Source of the DNA: Actinopolymorpha singaporensis
Lineage (GTDB): Bacteria > Actinomycetota > Actinomycetes > Propionibacteriales > Actinopolymorphaceae
Direction: 5' to 3'
DNA length: 64,000 nt
Assembly (NCBI RefSeq): GCF_900104745.1
Contig: NZ_LT629732.1
Coordinates: 5,753,981-5,817,980, forward strand
Part shown: positions 29,148 to 38,032 of the stretch, one piece after another
Numbering within the stretch: position 1 is the stretch's first letter
How the letters are laid out: each line of letters opens with the position of its first letter
Made by a program: the position numbers and the translations under genes
The notes under the pieces: model-generated
The model's input: the letters and a program-made list of their open reading frames with translations, nothing else
Told to the model about the DNA's origin: nothing
Databases searched by the model: none

Positions 29148-30533
29148 TCAGACCCGGTCCGCAGCGGGCAGCCGTACCTCGGCCCGTACGCCGGGACCCG
29201 CGTCGGCCAGCGTCACCGTGCCGCCGTGGAGGCGGGCCAGCTCCCGCACGATCGCCAGGCCCAGCCCGCTGCCGCCGTCGTCGCGGGCCCGGGCGTCGTC
29301 CAGCCGGGTGAACCGGCCGAACACCCGCTCCCGGTCCGCGGGCGCGATCCCGGGCCCGTCGTCGGTGACGGTGATCAGCACGCCCTCCCCCGGGTCCTCC
29401 ACCGCGACCCGTACCTGGGTGGTGGCGTGCCGGACGGCGTTGTCGGCCAGGTTGGCGATCAGCTGCCGCAGCGCGCCCGGCGTGCCGCGTACCCATCGGG
29501 CCTCGGGCGCCTCCACCTGGACCGGCACCCGCGCGCCCGCGTACCTGCCGGCCAGCTCCTTGGCCAGCGCGGCCACGTCCACCCGCTCGGCCGGCGGGGG
29601 CAGGGCACCCTCGTCGGCGCGGGCCAGTAGCAGCAGGTCGTTGGTCAGGTCGGCCAGCCGGTTCAGGTCCGTCAGCAGGTCGGTGAGCAACTCCGGCTGC
29701 GAGCCGGCCCCCGGTGCAGGCGTGTCCAGCCGGACCGCGACCTCCAGCTGGGTACGCATGCTGGCCAGCGGGCTGCGGAGCTCGTGCGCGGCGTCGGCCA
29801 CGAACGCCCGTTGCCGCCGCCGGGTCGACTCCAGCCGCTCGAGCATGTCGTTCAGCGTCACCGCGAGCCGGTGCACCTCGTCGTTGCCGGCCGGCACCGG
29901 CAGCCGCCGCGCCGAACTCGTCCCGGTGATCTCAGCCGCGCCCCGGCGCAGCGTCTCCACCGGAGCGAGCGTCCAGCCGACCACCCGCCAGGCGACCGCT
30001 GCCAGCAGCCCGACCAGGATCGGGAACGCCACCAGCAAGGTCCCCTTGACGACGCCGATCGATTCGGCCGTCCCGCGTTCGGACACCGCCACCAGAACCG
30101 TCCGCCCGCCCGGCAACGGCTCGCCGACCACCCGGACCGCGCCGGTGATCCCCAGCTGTTCTCCGTCCACGGTCAGCCGGGCACCGCTGCGCACCGACGT
30201 CAGGTTGCCGGGCCCGAGCATCGGCACCAGCCGGTCCGCGCCCGCCGACGCCGCGGTCACCCGCCCCCGCCCGTCCACCACCTGCACGAACGACACTCCG
30301 CCGCCGACCGGAATCGGGTCGGACAACCGCCCGGCGTGTACGAGCCCGGCGACGTCGCGAGCAGTGCCGACCGCACCCTCGTCCAGGTTGCGCTGCAACG
30401 TGAACTCCAGCGTCCGGACCAGGATCAGCCCGCCCAGGGCGAGCCCGGCCGCCACCCCGACCGAGCCGATCAGGATCAGCCGGCCCCGCAGGGTCAGCCG
30501 GTGCCACCGGCGGGTCAGCCCGCGCGCGTTCAC
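29148..30533 (-). CDS. Sensor histidine kinase
   Basis: A 461-residue membrane kinase, GTG start. Two transmembrane helices (about 19-40 and 163-184) flank an extracytoplasmic sensor of about 120 residues; HAMP follows, then the DHp domain with His250 in VADAAHELRSPLASM, and a CA domain with the N box (NLADNAVRHA), GPGIAP and GSGLGLAIV. It starts 4 nt after the response regulator stop, so the pair is cotranscribed. The divergent LolA-like/ABC genes are plausible targets; the signal is unknown. Confidence 0.95.
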   Translation of the reverse strand: MNARGLTRRWHRLTLRGRLILIGSVGVAAGLALGGLILVRTLEFTLQRNLDEGAVGTARDVAGLVHAGRLSDPIPVGGGVSFVQVVDGRGRVTAASAGADRLVPMLGPGNLTSVRSGARLTVDGEQLGITGAVRVVGEPLPGGRTVLVAVSERGTAESIGVVKGTLLVAFPILVGLLAAVAWRVVGWTLAPVETLRRGAAEITGTSSARRLPVPAGNDEVHRLAVTLNDMLERLESTRRRQRAFVADAAHELRSPLASMRTQLEVAVRLDTPAPGAGSQPELLTDLLTDLNRLADLTNDLLLLARADEGALPPPAERVDVAALAKELAGRYAGARVPVQVEAPEARWVRGTPGALRQLIANLADNAVRHATTQVRVAVEDPGEGVLITVTDDGPGIAPADRERVFGRFTRLDDARARDDGGSGLGLAIVRELARLHGGTVTLADAGPGVRAEVRLPAADRV

Positions 30534-30537
30534 CGGT

Positions 30538-31215
30538 TCACCCCACGGTCACGTCGGTGACCAGGCGGTAGCCGGCTCCGCGCACGGTCTCCAGCGCCGA
30601 CCGGCCGATCTTGCGGCGGAGGTAGCCGACATACACCTCGACGACGTTCGGGTCGGTGTCGTCGGCGGCGTCCCAGACGTGGTCGAGCAGCTCGATCTTG
30701 GTCACCACGTCACCGGGTCGCCGGATGAGGTACTCCAGCAACGCGAACTCCCTGGCGGTCAGCGCGATCTCCGCACCCGCCCGGGTCACCCGCCGGCTGG
30801 CCGGGTCCAGGGTGAGGTCGCCCGCGGTCAGCACGGTCGGGCGTTCGGGGGCACCGCGGCGCAGCAGGGCCCGCAGCCTGGCCACCAGCACGACGTACGA
30901 GAACGGCTTGGTGAGGTAGTCGTCGGCGCCGGCGTCCAGCCCGTCGGCCTGGTCGTACTCGCCGTCCTTCGCCGACAGCATCAGCACCGGCACCCAGTGC
31001 TGCTCCGCGCGCAGCGCGCGTACGACGTCGTAGCCGGACATGGCGGGCAGCATCACGTCCAGCACCACCGCGTCGTACCCGCCGTGCAGTGCGCGATCCA
31101 GCCCGTCGCGGCCGTCGGTGGCCAGGTCCACGACGAAGCCCTCGGCGGACAGGCCGCGCACCAGGGCACGGCCGAGCCGGGGTTCGTCCTCGACGAGCAG
31201 CAGTCGCACGCGCAC
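30538..31215 (-). CDS. OmpR-family response regulator
   Basis: A 225-residue two-domain regulator. The receiver domain has acidic residues Glu9/Asp10, phosphoacceptor Asp53 (VVLDVMLP) and Lys in LTKPF. The winged-helix output domain contains ALTAREFALLEYLIRRPG and VYVGYLRRKIG. Its start is divergent from the LolA-like gene across 146 bp, which probably contains both promoters. It forms a two-component system with the adjacent kinase. Confidence 0.95.
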   Translation of the reverse strand: MRVRLLLVEDEPRLGRALVRGLSAEGFVVDLATDGRDGLDRALHGGYDAVVLDVMLPAMSGYDVVRALRAEQHWVPVLMLSAKDGEYDQADGLDAGADDYLTKPFSYVVLVARLRALLRRGAPERPTVLTAGDLTLDPASRRVTRAGAEIALTAREFALLEYLIRRPGDVVTKIELLDHVWDAADDTDPNVVEVYVGYLRRKIGRSALETVRGAGYRLVTDVTVG

Positions 31216-31361
31216 CAGCGTGACACGCGCGGCGCCGCCCGGGCGAGCAGCCAGGACAGCCGCCGCACAGAATCGCTCGCGGGAGGGAGCTTCTCAGCGT
31301 GCTCACAGGCGGCACCACGCAGGATGGGGTCGACGTCCCCGCACTCCCCCGAGGAGATCTG

Positions 31362-32525
31362 TTGAGGAGGCCCGGCTTGTTCACGTCCCGTCCTGCCCTG
31401 CGCTGGCTGGCTCCGGCGGCCGTCCTTGCGCTGGTGCTGACCGCCGGCACGGCCGGCACCATGCTGCGAGCCGACGCGGCCGGCGCCCTGCCGTCGCGGA
31501 CCGCCGCCCAGCTGCTGGTCGACCTGCAGAAGGCCGATCCCGTCCCGTTCTCCGGCACCGTGTCCCAGCAGTCCGACCTCGGGCTTCCCGAGCTTCCCGC
31601 CCTGGACGGCGGAGGCGGCAGCTCCGACCTCAGCTCGCTCGTCAGCGGCAGCCACACCCTGCGAGTGTGGTACGACGGTCCGCAGCGGTTACGCCTGGCG
31701 TTGCTCGGCACCCTGGGCGAGTCCGACGTCGTACGCAACGGCTCGGACCTGTGGCTGTGGTCCAGCCAGGACCGCGCGGCCACCCACCGCACGCTGCCGG
31801 CGAAGTCGAAGCACGCTGCTCCGGACCCGTCGAAGCTGCCCGCCGACCTGCCGAAGACGCCGCAGGAGGCCGCCGACCAGGCGCTGAAGGCGCTCGACCC
31901 GACCACGAAGGTCACCACCGACGGCACCGCCAAGGTCGCCGGCCGGTCGGCGTACCTGCTGATCCTCACCCCGCGCGACGCCTCCTCCCTGGTCGGCCAG
32001 GTCCGGCTGGCGGTCGACGGCACGCGGCACATTCCGCTGCAGGTGCAGGTGTTCGCCAAGGGATCGAGCGAGCCGGCGTTCCAGGTGGGGTTCACCTCGA
32101 TCAGCTTCACCCGGCCCAGTGCCGACCAGTTCCGCTTCACCCCGCCACCGGGCACGAAGGTGACCGAAGGCGAGAAGGGCTCCGGCAGGAGGCACGCTCC
32201 GAAGAGCGTCCCAGCCAAGCCTGCGGAGCAGCCGCGGGTGGTCGGCAAGGGCTGGACCAGTGTCGTGGTGGCCACGATGCCGGCCGAGCAGGCGGCCGCG
32301 CCCGGCAAGGGCAAGCAAGGCGACCAGCCCGGTGACCGATCCGGTGGCCAGTTCGGTCAGCTCGGCCAGGTGCTGAACGCCCTGCCGAAGGTCAGCGGCA
32401 GCTGGGGCAGCGGCCGCGTCCTGAAGGGTTCGCTGTTCTCCGTGCTGGTCACCGACGACGGCCGGGTGCTGGCGGGCGCGGTGTCGCCGGACCGGCTGTA
32501 CGCCGTCGCCGGGTCGACGAAGTGA
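31362..32525 (+). CDS. Secreted/membrane-anchored LolA-like (outer-membrane-lipoprotein-carrier fold) protein
   Basis: A 387-residue protein if it starts at TTG 31362, which has GAGGAG 5 nt upstream; an ATG at 31299 lacks a ribosome binding site. A hydrophobic segment (LAPAAVLALVLTAGTAG) is a signal peptide or anchor. The body resembles the LolA/LppX beta-sheet fold found in many actinobacteria (TLRVWYDGPQRLRLALLG, SDLWLWSSQDRAATH, YLLILTPRDASSLVGQVRLAVD). There is a Gln/Gly/Pro-rich linker near residue 320. Function is unknown. It is upstream of an ABC ATPase and permease and divergent from a two-component system, suggesting a cell-envelope stress or lipid export module. Confidence 0.75.
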   Translation: MRRPGLFTSRPALRWLAPAAVLALVLTAGTAGTMLRADAAGALPSRTAAQLLVDLQKADPVPFSGTVSQQSDLGLPELPALDGGGGSSDLSSLVSGSHTLRVWYDGPQRLRLALLGTLGESDVVRNGSDLWLWSSQDRAATHRTLPAKSKHAAPDPSKLPADLPKTPQEAADQALKALDPTTKVTTDGTAKVAGRSAYLLILTPRDASSLVGQVRLAVDGTRHIPLQVQVFAKGSSEPAFQVGFTSISFTRPSADQFRFTPPPGTKVTEGEKGSGRRHAPKSVPAKPAEQPRVVGKGWTSVVVATMPAEQAAAPGKGKQGDQPGDRSGGQFGQLGQVLNALPKVSGSWGSGRVLKGSLFSVLVTDDGRVLAGAVSPDRLYAVAGSTK

Positions 32526-32556
32526 GCGAGTACGAAGTGAGCGAGGGCGGGGCGTC

Positions 32557-33546
32557 GTGAGTGAGTCCGCGTCCGCGGTGGTGCCCGCCGACCTGGCGGG
32601 CGGGCACCACGAGGACACGCCGGCGATCCGTACGTACGGTCTGCGCAAGCGGTTCCGGTCCGGTCAGGTCGCGGTCGACGACCTCGACCTGACCGTGCCG
32701 ACCGGCGCCGTCTACGGCTTCCTCGGGCCGAACGGCTCGGGCAAGACGACCACGATCCGGATGCTGCTCGGCCTCGTTCGCCCGTCCGCCGGTCGGCACG
32801 AACTCCTCGGCTGCCCGATTCCCCGGGAGTCCGCTCGTGCCCTGCCCCGGATCGGTGCGCTCGTGGAGGGTCCGGCGTTCCATCCCTACCTGTCCGGGCG
32901 TGCCAACCTGCACCGGCTGGACGCGGCCGACCGTACGGCGGACCCGGCGACCGCGCGGCGACGAGTGGACGCCGCCCTGGACCGGGTGGGACTCCTCGCG
33001 GCCGCCCGCAAGCGCTACCGCGCCTACTCCCTCGGCATGCGGCAGCGGCTCGGGCTGGCCGCCGTACTCCTGCAGCCACGCGACCTGCTGATCCTCGACG
33101 AACCCACCAACGGCCTGGACCCGCAGGGCACCCGCGAGGTGCGCAACCTCGTCGCCGACCTCGCCCGCGACGGCGCGACCGTCATGCTGTCCACGCACCT
33201 GCTCTCGGAGGTCGAGCAGATCTGTTCGCACGTGGGCGTCATGCACGTCGGGAAGCTGCTGACGCAGGCGCCGCTGGCACAGGTGCGGTCGAGCGCGCAG
33301 GCCCGGGTGGAGGTGGAGACCGAACGACCCGACCTCGCCGAGGGAACACTGCGCAGGTTCGGGTTGACAGAGCTCGCGGTGGCCGGGACGAAGGTCAGTG
33401 CTCTGATCGGTGACGTGCCGCCGGAGAAGATCGTGCCGGTGCTGGTCGAGGACGGCGTGCCTGTACGCGCGTTCGGTGTGCAGACACCAGGGCTGGAGGA
33501 CGTGTTCGTGTCATTGACCGGGGAGGGCTTCGATGTCAGCGGCTGA
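32557..33546 (+). CDS. ABC transporter ATP-binding protein
   Basis: A 329-residue ATPase of the DrrA/CcmA-like exporter type. Walker A GPNGSGKTTTIR, signature YSLGMRQRLGLA, Walker B LLILDEPTNGLDP and the switch His (LSTHLLSEVEQ) are all present, followed by a C-terminal regulatory domain of about 90 residues. It starts at GTG 32557, 31 bp after the LolA-like gene, and overlaps the permease by 14 nt. The substrate is unknown. Confidence 0.94.
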   Translation: MSESASAVVPADLAGGHHEDTPAIRTYGLRKRFRSGQVAVDDLDLTVPTGAVYGFLGPNGSGKTTTIRMLLGLVRPSAGRHELLGCPIPRESARALPRIGALVEGPAFHPYLSGRANLHRLDAADRTADPATARRRVDAALDRVGLLAAARKRYRAYSLGMRQRLGLAAVLLQPRDLLILDEPTNGLDPQGTREVRNLVADLARDGATVMLSTHLLSEVEQICSHVGVMHVGKLLTQAPLAQVRSSAQARVEVETERPDLAEGTLRRFGLTELAVAGTKVSALIGDVPPEKIVPVLVEDGVPVRAFGVQTPGLEDVFVSLTGEGFDVSG

Positions 33547-34411
33547 GCCGATCGCCGGGCGGGCGAGCGCGCGGCCGCACCGTCGGGTGAGCCCGCGGTT
33601 CTTCTGGTCGGAGCTGGCCCTGCTGTTCGGCCGCCGGCGCAACTGGGCGGGGATGGCAGTGCTCTCCGCCGTACCCCTCGTCATCGCCATCTCGGTGAAG
33701 CTGTCCTCGCCGTCCTCCGGTGGCGGTGGTGGTGAGGACGGCCCGAACTTCTTCGCCGGCATCACCTCCAACGGCCTGTTCGTGGCGCTCGCCGCGCTCA
33801 CCGTCGAGCTCCCGTTGTTCCTCCCGCTCGCGGTGTCGGCGATCGCAGGCGACGCGGTGGCCGGTGAGGCCAACCAGGGCACGCTGCGTGGCCTGCTCGC
33901 CGTACCGGTCGAACGCACCCGGCTGCTGGCGGTGAAGTACGCCGGGATCGTGGTGTTCGCGTTCGCCTGCACACTGCTGGTCGCGGTGGTGGGCTCGGTC
34001 GCCGGGCTGATCCTCTTCGGTGGTGGGCCGATGGTGTTGCTGTCCGGCGTCCAGGTCGGCTTCGTGGAGGGGCTGGGCCGGTTGCTGCTGGTGTGCGCCT
34101 ATCTCGCGGTCTGCCTGTCCACGCTGGGCGCGATCGGGTTGTTCGTGTCCACGCTCACCGAACAACCCATCGGGGCCACCATCGCCACCGTGATCCTCAG
34201 CCTCACCAGCCAGATCCTGAACGTGATCCCCCAACTGGGCCGGCTGCATCCGTACCTCCCGACCCACTACTGGACCGGGTTCGGCGACCTGCTGCGCTCG
34301 CCGATCGCCACCGAGTCGGTGGCACCGGGGCTGTGGCTTTCCCTTGCCTACATCGCGGTGTTCCTCGCCGCGGCGTGGGCGAGATTCGCCGGCCGCGACG
34401 TGACCAGCTGA
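33533..34411 (+). CDS. ABC transporter permease (ABC-2 type)
   Basis: A 292-residue integral membrane protein with about six hydrophobic segments, among them MAVLSAVPLVIAISV, ALTVELPLFLPLAVSAIAGD, IVVFAFACTLLVAVVGSV and LWLSLAYIAVFLAAAW. The motif GDAVAGEANQGTLRGLLAVPVER is typical of ABC-2 permeases partnered with CcmA/DrrA ATPases. Overlapping start with the ATPase gene indicates translational coupling. It ends 6 bp from the stop of the decayed DUF222 gene on the other strand. Confidence 0.92.
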   Translation: MSAAEPIAGRASARPHRRVSPRFFWSELALLFGRRRNWAGMAVLSAVPLVIAISVKLSSPSSGGGGGEDGPNFFAGITSNGLFVALAALTVELPLFLPLAVSAIAGDAVAGEANQGTLRGLLAVPVERTRLLAVKYAGIVVFAFACTLLVAVVGSVAGLILFGGGPMVLLSGVQVGFVEGLGRLLLVCAYLAVCLSTLGAIGLFVSTLTEQPIGATIATVILSLTSQILNVIPQLGRLHPYLPTHYWTGFGDLLRSPIATESVAPGLWLSLAYIAVFLAAAWARFAGRDVTS

Positions 34412-34416
34412 CGCGG

Positions 34417-35726
34417 TCAGCGTGGACCGCCGCAACGGACTTGATCCGCTGCACCTTCGCCCGCGTGCGTATGGCGCCCCAGCTCGGCTGCGAGGAAGAC
34501 CAGGGCGGCATTGGTGGTGACGTCGAGTTGTCTGCCGGCGGATCAGGCGGACGCGGCGGATCGACCGCCTCGTCCCCGGCTGCCTTGTCCCCGGCTGCCT
34601 TGTTCCCGGCTTCGTGGGCGGCAGTGTCGTGGACCGGGACGCCGTTCTTCGCGGCCGCCCCGCACACAGTGCACCTGGCGACCGGCGCCGGGGAGCAGTC
34701 GCCACACTCACACCAGCTGTCGTGCAGGTCGTGGTCGGGGAACCGGTGCACGGCACAGGGACCCAGCTCGCCAAGGTCGGTCTCGGGCTCGCCCTGTGCC
34801 CGAGAGTCGTCCTGCGCAGATTGGCCTTGTTCCGCATGGTCGTTTGCGGCTTCGTCCTGCGCCGCCTCGTTCCGCCTGTCACGCTGGTCAGCGGTGGCCG
34901 ATGGAGCCGAGCAGTCGGTGATGTCGGCGGTGCCGGTGGCAGGGAGGCGGCGACGTCGGCGCGGAGTTGGCTGAGGGTGCGTGGGTCGCCGGTGGACTTC
35001 ACGGCGCGGGCGATGGCGTCGATGTTGCCGTACGCTTCGGCGGCCTGGTCGGCGGAGAGTCCGCGGACGGCGAGGTCTGTCACCCCGTCGACTGCGGGCC
35101 AGGTCGCGACGTTCCGCCCGGTCCGCGCGGCCCGGTGCCGCTTGGCGGCCGCTTCGGGGTCGGCCTTGAGCACCTCCGCCTCGACCTTCGCCCGTAGTAG
35201 TCCTCCACGCAGTTCCAGGACCTTGGGGAAGATGGCGTCCTCGATGGCGCCCCACAGGTCGGGTTTGGCGTCGGTGATCCGGTCCACGATGGTGCGGACT
35301 TCGTTGATCTCCAGCTGCCCGGACGCCAGGGCCTCCCGCACCCGCGGGAGGCGGGGAAGGGTGGTGGCCAAAGACACGTACTGGTGCGCGCGGTAGCCGG
35401 TCCAGCCCAGCAGCGGTTCGAGGATCTCGTGTCATCTCATCCGGGATGACACTGCGCTCGGCCGGTCTATCGCTCATGCCGGGTTCGGCGTAGGCCAGCT
35501 CGTTCACATCGGACAGGCACTCAGCCTCCAGCCAGCAGATCAGCCGCCGCCGTGCCTTGATCGACTCCTCCAGCTCGAACCCGTTACACATGCTCCGATC
35601 CACCGAGGCGACCAGCACTGCCAACCGCGGACCAGCCGGCATCTCCGCCAGCCCCGCAGGCAGCACCCGACGAGGCCCGAGTTCCTCACCCGGACCGTCG
35701 TCGAAGCACTCACCGCCGTCGCTCAT
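34417..35726 (-). pseudogene. Frameshifted DUF222-domain gene (13E12/HNH-endonuclease family remnant)
   Basis: The start is ATG 35726 (MSDGGECFDDGPG). The N-terminal DUF222 part (ARRRLICWLEAECLSDVNELAY) runs to about 35429, where one extra base shifts the frame. The next part continues as EILEPLLGWTGYRAHQYVSL, VREALASGQLEINEVRTIVD and GLSADQAAEAYGNIDAIARA. Near 34955 the sequence returns to the first frame (charged stretch and a Cys cluster CECGDC, CTVCGAA), and near 34540 a third frame (QLDVTTNAALVFLAAELGR) reaches a stop at 34417. No complete HNH motif remains. These genes form large repetitive families in actinobacteria. Sequencing error at one site is possible, at three less likely. Confidence 0.8.
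34572..34612. repeat. 15-bp tandem repeat, about 2.7 copies
   Basis: The unit gtccccggctgcctt is repeated perfectly at 34572-34586 and 34587-34601, with a diverged partial copy after it. It lies in the low-complexity part of the decayed DUF222 gene and encodes Lys-Ala-Ala-Gly-Asp repeats in the original frame. Confidence 0.75.
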
Positions 35727-35782
35727 GTGTTCGATTCTACCGTACCTTTTCAGCTGCCGCCCGCCGGAAACCGCTTGTCCAC

Positions 35783-35962
35783 AAGGGAAAATCCAGGAGG
35801 TCCTTAGGGCCAGCAGGCGCCGGCCTGCAGAACGACCGGTCATGGCATGCGGCCTATGACGCCCGTGCGGATCGGGAGGTCCCGCAAGGCACCTATACCT
35901 GGAACCCGGAGTTCAACGCCGTCTCCAACGCCGACTACAAAGCGGTACGTGCGCCGCCGTGA
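35783..35962 (+). pseudogene. Unidentified C-terminal coding remnant
   Basis: The 336-bp gap between the DUF222 remnant and the PurA-like gene holds no complete gene. On the plus strand a frame without a start codon reads convincingly protein-like up to a TGA at 35960: SWHAAYDARADREVP, then GTYTWNPEFNAVSNADYK and AVRAPP. Its family was not recognised. It may be the last exon-like piece of a gene whose 5' part was lost; chance cannot be excluded. A DnaA-box-like TTGTCCACA lies at 35775-35783. Confidence 0.25.
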
Positions 35963-36062
35963 GCTGTGGCGCGATGTTGCGAACCTCCGGGTCCTGTTCC
36001 GCGCGGTGCACCTTGTCAAGCTCGGGTTGACCTGACGAGGGCCGCAGCCGTTCCTCGCAGCC

Positions 36063-37070
36063 TCAGCGGAGATCGATCATGTCGCTCAGACCCGGACCTG
36101 TGTCCAGCAACACCACCGGCGCACCGGTGTCGTGTTCGACCTGCTCGATCAGCGCCCGGACCGGCGCGGTGATCGCCCCGGCGTCGCGGGCACCGCGCAT
36201 CGCGGGGTCCACGTGGTCGCAGAACGTCAACGCGATCTGGGTGGGCCCGTTGAGCATCGCGGCGTAGCCGAGGAGTTCCCGGTCCAGCCGGCCGGCCTTG
36301 CGCCGCGGGCGCCCGGTGACCACGCCGTACTCGGCGATGCCGCGCCGGAGCACCTCCTCCTCGGGCAGCTCGTACGGCAAGGGGCCCTCACCGACCCGGG
36401 TCGGCAGAGCCTTGACCACCATCAGCACGTCCTGCACCAACCGCCAGTTCAGGCCGACGTCGTCCATCGCCGCGGCGGCAGTGCAGTTGCCGGAGGTCGT
36501 GTAGGGGTACTCGTCACTGAACGCCAACGACAGCAGGGTTCCCTGCGATCCCTCCACGAGCACCAGACCGTCGCGGGCCACGTCGTTCACGTGCCGGGCG
36601 ACGTCGGTGAGGTACGGCGCGAGGGCCGGTTCGTCACGCGCCTGCCTGGCCCGGCGGAGCACGAAGTCCGCCCGGGCGGCGCCGTTGCCGGTGCAGGTCG
36701 AACCCACGGTCGCGGCCAGGTGCGCGTCGGCGCGCTCGGCCTCGACGTGCCCGGGCTCGATCAGGGCGCAGCGCCCGTCCACGAGCACGCGGCCGTCGAG
36801 GTCGAACCTCGCCACCTCCCCGGCCAGCACGGTTGGGTCGACGAGGACGCCGGACCCCACCGCGACGGTCGTACCCGGGTTGATCCACCCGGTCGGTAGC
36901 TGCCGCGCGCGAACGAGCGTGCCGTCGTCCAGCGTCACGCTCGCGCCGGCGTTGGTGCCGACGCCGGCGCGTACTGCCAGCGGCGCCTTGTCACGTACGG
37001 CAAGGTGCGCGCACACCTTGCCCTTTCCGGAGTCTCCCCACAATGCGTCCACGATGACGACCGCACCCAT
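36063..37070 (-). CDS. Short archaeal-type adenylosuccinate synthetase paralogue with altered active site
   Basis: A 335-residue member of the PurA superfamily, about 95 residues shorter than standard bacterial PurA and built like the archaeal short form: P-loop WGDSGKGK (11-18), GVGTNAGAS (36-44), RQLPTGWINPG, GVLVDP, EGSQGTLLSL, YPYTTSGNCTA, ALPTRVGEGPLP and VVTGRPRRKAGRLD. PurA joins IMP and Asp using GTP. Asp13 is kept, but the P-loop Glu is Ser14 and the NAGH histidine is Ala43, two positions considered catalytically important in Escherichia coli PurA. Activity on the normal substrates is therefore doubtful. It lies 94 bp downstream of a TrmB-like regulator. It is more likely a specialised paralogue than the housekeeping purA. 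Confidence 0.82.
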   Translation of the reverse strand: MGAVVIVDALWGDSGKGKVCAHLAVRDKAPLAVRAGVGTNAGASVTLDDGTLVRARQLPTGWINPGTTVAVGSGVLVDPTVLAGEVARFDLDGRVLVDGRCALIEPGHVEAERADAHLAATVGSTCTGNGAARADFVLRRARQARDEPALAPYLTDVARHVNDVARDGLVLVEGSQGTLLSLAFSDEYPYTTSGNCTAAAAMDDVGLNWRLVQDVLMVVKALPTRVGEGPLPYELPEEEVLRRGIAEYGVVTGRPRRKAGRLDRELLGYAAMLNGPTQIALTFCDHVDPAMRGARDAGAITAPVRALIEQVEHDTGAPVVLLDTGPGLSDMIDLR

Positions 37071-37164
37071 GTCAACCCATCCTTTACGAGGCGTCGGAGC
37101 ACACGGATTTCCGAACAGGAACCAAGAGTCCGAACAGGTACTGAGATTCCGACCAGGGATCGCA

Positions 37165-38013
37165 CTACTCCGGCGGGAGGAGTTCCTCCACGACCGGCGC
37201 GCCCGCGCCGAACCCGACCACCGACAGCAGGGCACTGGCCTGCTCGGCGGGGAGCAACCTGGACCGCAGGTCGACCAGGTGCGGACCGAACGTCTCCTCC
37301 AGTTGCGGCCGGAGCTGGTCGTAGATGGCGGCGAGGTAGGCCTCGTCCCGGATGAGTTTCTCCACCACCCGCAACAGCGCGGGGTGCTCGGTGTGCACGG
37401 CCGCGGCGGGCTCGTCCAGGGACGCGATGAGGGCCGTCGTGGAGTCCACGGCGAGGGTGAGCAGATGCCCGCCGACAGTCTTCGCGGGCGGCTCGTGGCG
37501 GTAGACCTCGCCGAAGTCGACCGGCACGTCACCGAAGACGTTGACGACGACGTGGCAGCCCGACCGCGCGGCCGCGCGCAGCGGCGCACCCAGCCAGTCC
37601 AGGTCGTCGGCCCACAGGCAGACCGCCACCCGATCGTGGGCGTCCGCGACCAGGGCACCGGCGCGCTCGATCACCGACTCCCGGCCCTTCAGGCTCCAGA
37701 ACGCGGTGGGCTGCGCCGGGCCGGACAGCGCGGCGAGGTCGGCGACCAGCGCGTCGCACCGCCGGGCGGTCTCGTGCTTGATCCGGCCCAGCACCTGAGC
37801 CGGTGGCTGGGCGAGGAACCGCGCGGGTGCGTCGCCGACCTGCTCCACGACGCCGCGTTCGGTCAGCGAGGCCAGCACCTGGTAGACGTTCGCCCGCTGC
37901 AGGCCGGCGAGCTTGGCCAACTCGTAGCCGGTCGCCGACGGCTGCCGCAGCGCCGCGACGTAGACCCGGGCCTCCTGGGAGGAGAAGCCCACCCGCACCA
38001 GTTCGTCGATCAC
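37165..38013 (-). CDS. TrmB-like transcriptional regulator
   Basis: A 282-residue regulator, GTG start at 38013. Residues 1-70 form a TrmB-type winged helix (LVRVGFSSQEARVYVAAL, TGYELAKLAGLQRANVYQVL, LTERGVVEQVG). A helical linker follows, then a phospholipase-D-like effector domain (FWSLKGRESVIERAGALVADA, RVAVCLWADDLDWL). TrmB proteins mostly sense sugars or other small metabolites. A perfect 11-bp inverted repeat lies 20-48 bp upstream of the start. The only downstream gene is the PurA-like paralogue, so a nucleotide-like or antimetabolite effector is possible. This is inference. Confidence 0.88.
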   Translation of the reverse strand: MIDELVRVGFSSQEARVYVAALRQPSATGYELAKLAGLQRANVYQVLASLTERGVVEQVGDAPARFLAQPPAQVLGRIKHETARRCDALVADLAALSGPAQPTAFWSLKGRESVIERAGALVADAHDRVAVCLWADDLDWLGAPLRAAARSGCHVVVNVFGDVPVDFGEVYRHEPPAKTVGGHLLTLAVDSTTALIASLDEPAAAVHTEHPALLRVVEKLIRDEAYLAAIYDQLRPQLEETFGPHLVDLRSRLLPAEQASALLSVVGFGAGAPVVEELLPPE

Positions 38014-38032
38014 GTGCGATGAGCCTAGACGA

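Noticed and set aside
36063-37070. PurZ (phage aminoadenylosuccinate synthetase) as the identity of the short PurA-like gene
   Set aside because: PurZ is also short and archaeal-like, but is recalled to change the catalytic Asp, which is kept here. No phage genes, PurZ-partner phosphatase or special polymerase lie nearby.
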